From an uncultured Clostridia bacterium (GTDB lineage: Bacteria > Bacillota > Clostridia > Christensenellales > Borkfalkiaceae): a stretch of DNA of 7,211 nt. Positions 5,258 through 7,211 of this stretch are shown here, piece by piece. The stretch's first letter is position 1; each line of letters opens with the position of its first letter. The DNA lies in the NCBI GenBank assembly GCA_944372565.1, contig CALVZR010000126.1, forward strand, positions 1-7,211, in the 5' to 3' direction. A program made the translations under genes and the position numbers. The notes under the pieces were generated by a model. It was not told the origin of the DNA and did not search any database. It saw nothing but the letters and a program-made list of their open reading frames with translations.

Positions 5258-6736
5258 TTATTCTTCTTTTCCGTTTTCTTCGGGCGTTTCTTCCGAGAAA
5301 TTCACTTCGGTTTCCGCCAGATTTTCCGCGCTTGCGGAAAGTTCGTCCTCGCCGTCTTTATCCTTGCCGATATGCACGATAAGGTTGGTGATGATGCCCA
5401 CGATGAGCGCCGCCGCGATGGAGGTGATGGAGATGAGATACGACACATCTTCTCCGGAACTCCTCGGACCGAAATTGAGGGCAAATCCGCCGATGCCGCA
5501 CACGAGGATGGCGCTCACGACGTAGAGGTTTCTGTTATCGCCGAGATCGACTTCCTTGAGCATCTGCAAGCCGCTCACCGCGATGAACCCGTAAAGCGCC
5601 ACGCACGCGCCGCCCATCACGCATTTGGGGATGGAGTTGATCACCGCCACGAAGGGGCTGAAGAAGGAGAGCACCATGCAGCCGATCGCCGCCACGAACA
5701 GCGTGATGACCGAGGCGTTTTTGGTGATCGCCACGCAGCCGACCGATTCGCCGTAAGCGGTGTTTGCGCACGCGCCGAACACCGCGCCCACGATAGAGCC
5801 GATGCCGTCGCCGAGGAGCGTTCTCGTAAGGCCGGGATCTTTGATGAGATCCTGTTCGATGATGTTGCCGAGGTTTTTATGGTGCGCGATGTGCTGTGCG
5901 AGTTCCACCACGCCGATGGGGGCGAAGAGAATGGCGAGGTTGCCGATCATCGCGCCGTCGATGGGCGCGTAGTCGCTCGCGGTTTCAATGCCCATTAAAA
6001 AGGTGAATTTGGGATAATCGAGGAAGCTCTGGAAACGGAGATCCCCGAAGGTATCGATGAACGGCTGGAAATCGAGCACCTGCAGGTAGCTTACGCCCGC
6101 CGCCCTGCCGATGAGCGTGAACACGAGCGCCAGCAGATACCCCGCGCCGATGCCGATGATGAAGGGAATGAGTTTGAGCATCTTTCCGCCCTTCACGGAG
6201 GTTAAAACGATCACGAAAAAGGTGACCAGCCCGCAGAGAATGGCGATAAGGTTGTACGGCGCCGCCGTGTCGGCGGAGTTATACATCATCCACTGCGTGG
6301 CGGTGCCCGAAAGGCTGAGCCCGATGCACGCCACGATCGGCCCGATGATGACCGCGGGGAGCAGTTTGTTCAGCCAATTGGTTCCCACGAATCTGATAAC
6401 AATGGCGATGATCACGTACACCAGCCCCGCAAAGCCCACGCCGATGATCAGCCCCCAGTAGCCGTAATTCTGGGCGACTGCCGCCATCATCGCGCCGATA
6501 AAGGTGAAGGAACTCCCCAAAAATACGGGGCTTCTGCCTTTCGTGCAGATGATGTACACAATAGTGCCGATCCCCGCGCCGAAGAGAGCCGCGGCGGGAT
6601 CGAGGTCAATTCCGGCCTGACTCACGAGCAGAGGCACGAGCAGCGTTGCCGCCATGATCGCGATCATCTGCTGAAAAGCGAACACGATCAGCTTGCCCGC
6701 GGACGGGCGGTCCTTGATGCCGTAGATCATTTTCAT
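5258..6736 (-). CDS. uraA: Uracil permease, NCS2 (nucleobase:cation symporter 2) family
   Basis: Cytoplasmic-membrane transporter taking up uracil, by proton symport in E. coli UraA. It has 492 residues with many hydrophobic segments in the NCS2 fold, starting at MKMIYGIKDRPSAGK and AFQQMIAIMAATLLVP (20-35). Family marks include VFLGSSFTFIGAM (71-83), DPGLTRTLLGDG (300-311), NTAYGESVG (325-333) and KCVMGGACVALYG (371-383). The YGE glutamate is E330. The segment LAQHIAHH (279-286) aligns with the usual AEHxG motif but carries Q281 where uracil permeases have the substrate-contacting Glu (E241 of E. coli UraA). An acidic tail follows about residue 457. The start ATG (6736-6734) has an excellent AAGGAGAT site 6 bases upstream. 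Uracil is favoured over xanthine or uric acid by overall similarity, the upp/pyrR neighbours and the PyrR-type leader. The gene corresponds to pyrP of Bacillus. Confidence 0.93.
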   Translation of the reverse strand: MKMIYGIKDRPSAGKLIVFAFQQMIAIMAATLLVPLLVSQAGIDLDPAAALFGAGIGTIVYIICTKGRSPVFLGSSFTFIGAMMAAVAQNYGYWGLIIGVGFAGLVYVIIAIVIRFVGTNWLNKLLPAVIIGPIVACIGLSLSGTATQWMMYNSADTAAPYNLIAILCGLVTFFVIVLTSVKGGKMLKLIPFIIGIGAGYLLALVFTLIGRAAGVSYLQVLDFQPFIDTFGDLRFQSFLDYPKFTFLMGIETASDYAPIDGAMIGNLAILFAPIGVVELAQHIAHHKNLGNIIEQDLIKDPGLTRTLLGDGIGSIVGAVFGACANTAYGESVGCVAITKNASVITLFVAAIGCMVLSFFSPFVAVINSIPKCVMGGACVALYGFIAVSGLQMLKEVDLGDNRNLYVVSAILVCGIGGFALNFGPRSSGEDVSYLISITSIAAALIVGIITNLIVHIGKDKDGEDELSASAENLAETEVNFSEETPEENGKEE

Positions 6737-6742
6737 AAGTAG

Positions 6743-6750
6743 ATCTCCTT
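6743..6750 (-). promoter_or_regulatory. Ribosome binding site of uraA
   Basis: On the minus strand AAGGAGAT ends 6 bases before the ATG. It lies downstream of the leader terminator, so it is reached only when transcription reads through. Confidence 0.85.
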
Positions 6751-6779
6751 AAATTATAAAATTTTTTCGTGAAAACAAC

Positions 6780-6812
6780 AAAAAAGCCTTGCAGACGAAA
6801 ATCGTGCAAGGC
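6780..6812 (-). terminator. Leader terminator of uraA (attenuator)
   Basis: On the minus strand GCCTTGCA (6812-6805) pairs with TGCAAGGC (6793-6786), with possible extra pairs in the ACGA/TCGT interior, followed by six T (6785-6780). This is a canonical intrinsic terminator between the uraA promoter and its ribosome binding site, 43 bases before the start codon, which is the expected layout for transcription attenuation. Confidence 0.92.
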
Positions 6813-6815
6813 ATA

Positions 6816-6839
6816 ATGAAAACGTATTCGGAAACGGAC
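6816..6839 (-). other. Stable hairpin in the middle of the uraA leader
   Basis: On the minus strand, reading from about 6858 to 6835, CGGA, a bulged G, then CGGGC pair with GCCCG then TCCG around a GCT loop (nine pairs; the 3' arm ends near 6835). It sits between the PyrR-type hairpin and the terminator and may form part of the antiterminator fold. The boundaries given are approximate. Confidence 0.4.
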
Positions 6840-6870
6840 GGGCAGCGCCCGCTCCGCAAAGAAAAAAGAC

Positions 6871-6905
6871 TATCTTGCCGGTATCTCCGTACCGCGTTAA
6901 AGATA
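6871..6905 (-). promoter_or_regulatory. Putative PyrR-binding (anti-antiterminator) hairpin in the uraA leader
   Basis: On the minus strand an upper stem CGGTA (6894-6890) / TACCG (6883-6879) presents the hexaloop CGGAGA (6889-6884), which fits the PyrR loop consensus CNGNGA. Below it is an asymmetric internal loop (TAACG, 6899-6895, opposite GC, 6878-6877), then a lower stem TATCTT (6905-6900) / AAGATA (6876-6871). This matches the known architecture of PyrR sites: hexaloop, short upper stem, purine-side internal bulge, lower stem. The closing pair of the loop is A-T here rather than the usual C-G. GCAAG (6878-6874), which overlaps the lower stem, can alternatively pair with CTTGC of the terminator's 5' arm. 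PyrR binding would therefore favour termination. Confidence 0.78.
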
Positions 6906-6918
6906 TTTTGTTTTTACA

Positions 6919-6947
6919 ATCTTATCATATGCGGAAAATAAAGTCAA
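6919..6947 (-). promoter_or_regulatory. uraA promoter with extended -10
   Basis: On the minus strand TTGACT (6947-6942) and TAAGAT (6924-6919) are 17 bases apart, with TGA immediately before the -10 as an extended element. The predicted start near 6912 puts the PyrR-type hairpin within the first dozen bases of the transcript and gives a leader of about 175 bases. Confidence 0.87.
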
Positions 6948-6964
6948 AACTTTTGGGCAAAGTA

Positions 6965-6993
6965 TTGAAAAAAAATTTAAAATCGTGTAAAAT
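6965..6993 (+). promoter_or_regulatory. Promoter of the DUF523 gene
   Basis: TTGAAA (6965-6970) and TAAAAT (6988-6993) are separated by 17 bases. The -35 boxes of this promoter and the divergent uraA promoter are only 17 bases apart, so the two could influence one another. The leader would be about 14 bases. Confidence 0.8.
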
Positions 6994-7013
6994 GGGAACA
7001 AGAGGTGAACGAT

Positions 7014-7190
7014 ATGAAAATTCTGGTGAGCAGCTGCCTGCTCGGCGAAAACTGCCGCTATAAAGGCGACAACTGCAGAAACGAAAAGGTGCTCGCGCTC
7101 AAAGGCGAGCACGAACTCATCGGGGTGTGCCCCGAAGTGATGGGCGGGCTGAGCACGCCGCGCGCCCCGTCCGAACGGGTGGGGGACTAA
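7014..7190 (+). CDS. DUF523-family protein (TudS thiouracil desulfurase family), cut by the contig end and by a suspect stop
   Basis: Starts at the ATG at 7014 with AGAGG (7001-7005) in front; the GTG at 7005 overlaps that site and is a poorer start. The 58 visible residues carry DUF523 signatures: SSCLLGENCRYKG (6-18), VCPEVMGGLSTPRAPSE (38-54). DUF523 includes TudS, a 4Fe-4S enzyme that removes sulfur from thiouracil to give uracil; the cluster is held by three cysteines. C8 and C39 are good candidates for two of these, and the third would lie beyond the edge. The frame ends at TAA (7188-7190), but the next seven codons read VLSSEGK, just what the family has after GD, so the stop probably replaces a Lys codon. 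The uracil-gene context favours a nucleobase role, but DUF523 is broad and mostly uncharacterised. Confidence 0.85.
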   Translation: MKILVSSCLLGENCRYKGDNCRNEKVLALKGEHELIGVCPEVMGGLSTPRAPSERVGD

Positions 7191-7211
7191 GTGCTCTCTT
7201 CCGAGGGAAAG
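7188..7211 (+). other. In-frame continuation of the DUF523 gene beyond the suspect stop
   Basis: After TAA at 7188-7190 the same frame reads VLSSEGK to the window edge, a natural continuation of the DUF523 segment that usually runs GDKV followed by an EGKDVT-like stretch. Changing T7188 to A would restore Lys. The gene therefore probably extends past the contig end. Confidence 0.75.

Noticed and set aside
4942..5382. Plus-strand frame overlapping the pyrR end
   Set aside because: It runs through two terminator hairpins and into the antisense of uraA, with low-complexity Arg-rich composition.
5216..5998. Long plus-strand reading frame of 260 codons
   Set aside because: It starts inside the terminator and runs antisense to uraA, with His/Asp/Glu-rich shadow composition.
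6780..6912. A purine or preQ1 riboswitch in the uraA leader
   Set aside because: None of the conserved core sequences of those aptamers are visible, and the PyrR-type hexaloop hairpin explains the layout better.
7191..7211. Adapter remnant at the right end (contains CTCTTCCGA, similar to adapter ends)
   Set aside because: It reads VLSSEGK in the DUF523 frame, exactly as the family would continue, so genomic sequence is the better explanation.
1..7211. CRISPR, transposon, phage, tRNA or rRNA content
   Set aside because: No direct repeat array, transposase, integrase or RNA gene is visible; the window is ordinary housekeeping and salvage genes.

Overview
The window looks like one contig from an uncultured, moderately GC-rich member of the Firmicutes (Bacillota), most likely Clostridia. 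This rests on strong GGAGG-type ribosome binding sites, AT-rich sigma-A type promoters in a GC-rich background, PyrR-type RNA attenuation, and a gene order resembling the Bacillus subtilis ylyA-lspA-ylyB-pyrR-pyrP region. The lineage is an inference. The contig carries assembly damage. Bases 3-60 are an Illumina P5/TruSeq adapter, so the apparent start of the first gene is false. The gene at the right end is cut by the edge and interrupted by a probable error codon.

Left half (61-3461, + strand): four tightly packed, mutually overlapping genes. They are a 5'-truncated nicotinate phosphoribosyltransferase (NAD salvage), a coiled-coil protein of uncertain function (possibly DivIVA-like), lipoprotein signal peptidase lspA, and an RluD/YlyB-type 23S rRNA pseudouridine synthase. 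The overlaps are 4, 31 and 11 bases, which suggests one translationally coupled operon. A bidirectional terminator (3504-3533) separates it from the next block.

Right half (3598-7211): a pyrimidine-base salvage cluster. upp (uracil phosphoribosyltransferase, - strand) is divergent from pyrR (+), and each has its own well-spaced promoter. pyrR converges on uraA (uracil permease, -) across two stacked terminator hairpins. uraA is divergent from a DUF523-family gene (+), the family that includes the thiouracil desulfurase TudS.

The main regulatory signal is the roughly 175-base uraA leader. It has a strong promoter, then at the very start of the transcript a hairpin whose hexaloop fits the PyrR consensus CNGNGA, and finally an intrinsic terminator just before the ribosome binding site. 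PyrR encoded next door would therefore be expected to shut down uracil uptake when UMP/UTP is high. Together the cluster imports uracil (UraA), may generate it from thiolated uracil (DUF523, speculative), converts it to UMP (Upp) and senses the product (PyrR). The parts are individually known. The arrangement, a Gln at a normally Glu substrate-binding position of UraA, and the adjacent DUF523 gene are the points most worth checking. I found no mobile element, CRISPR array, tRNA or rRNA.
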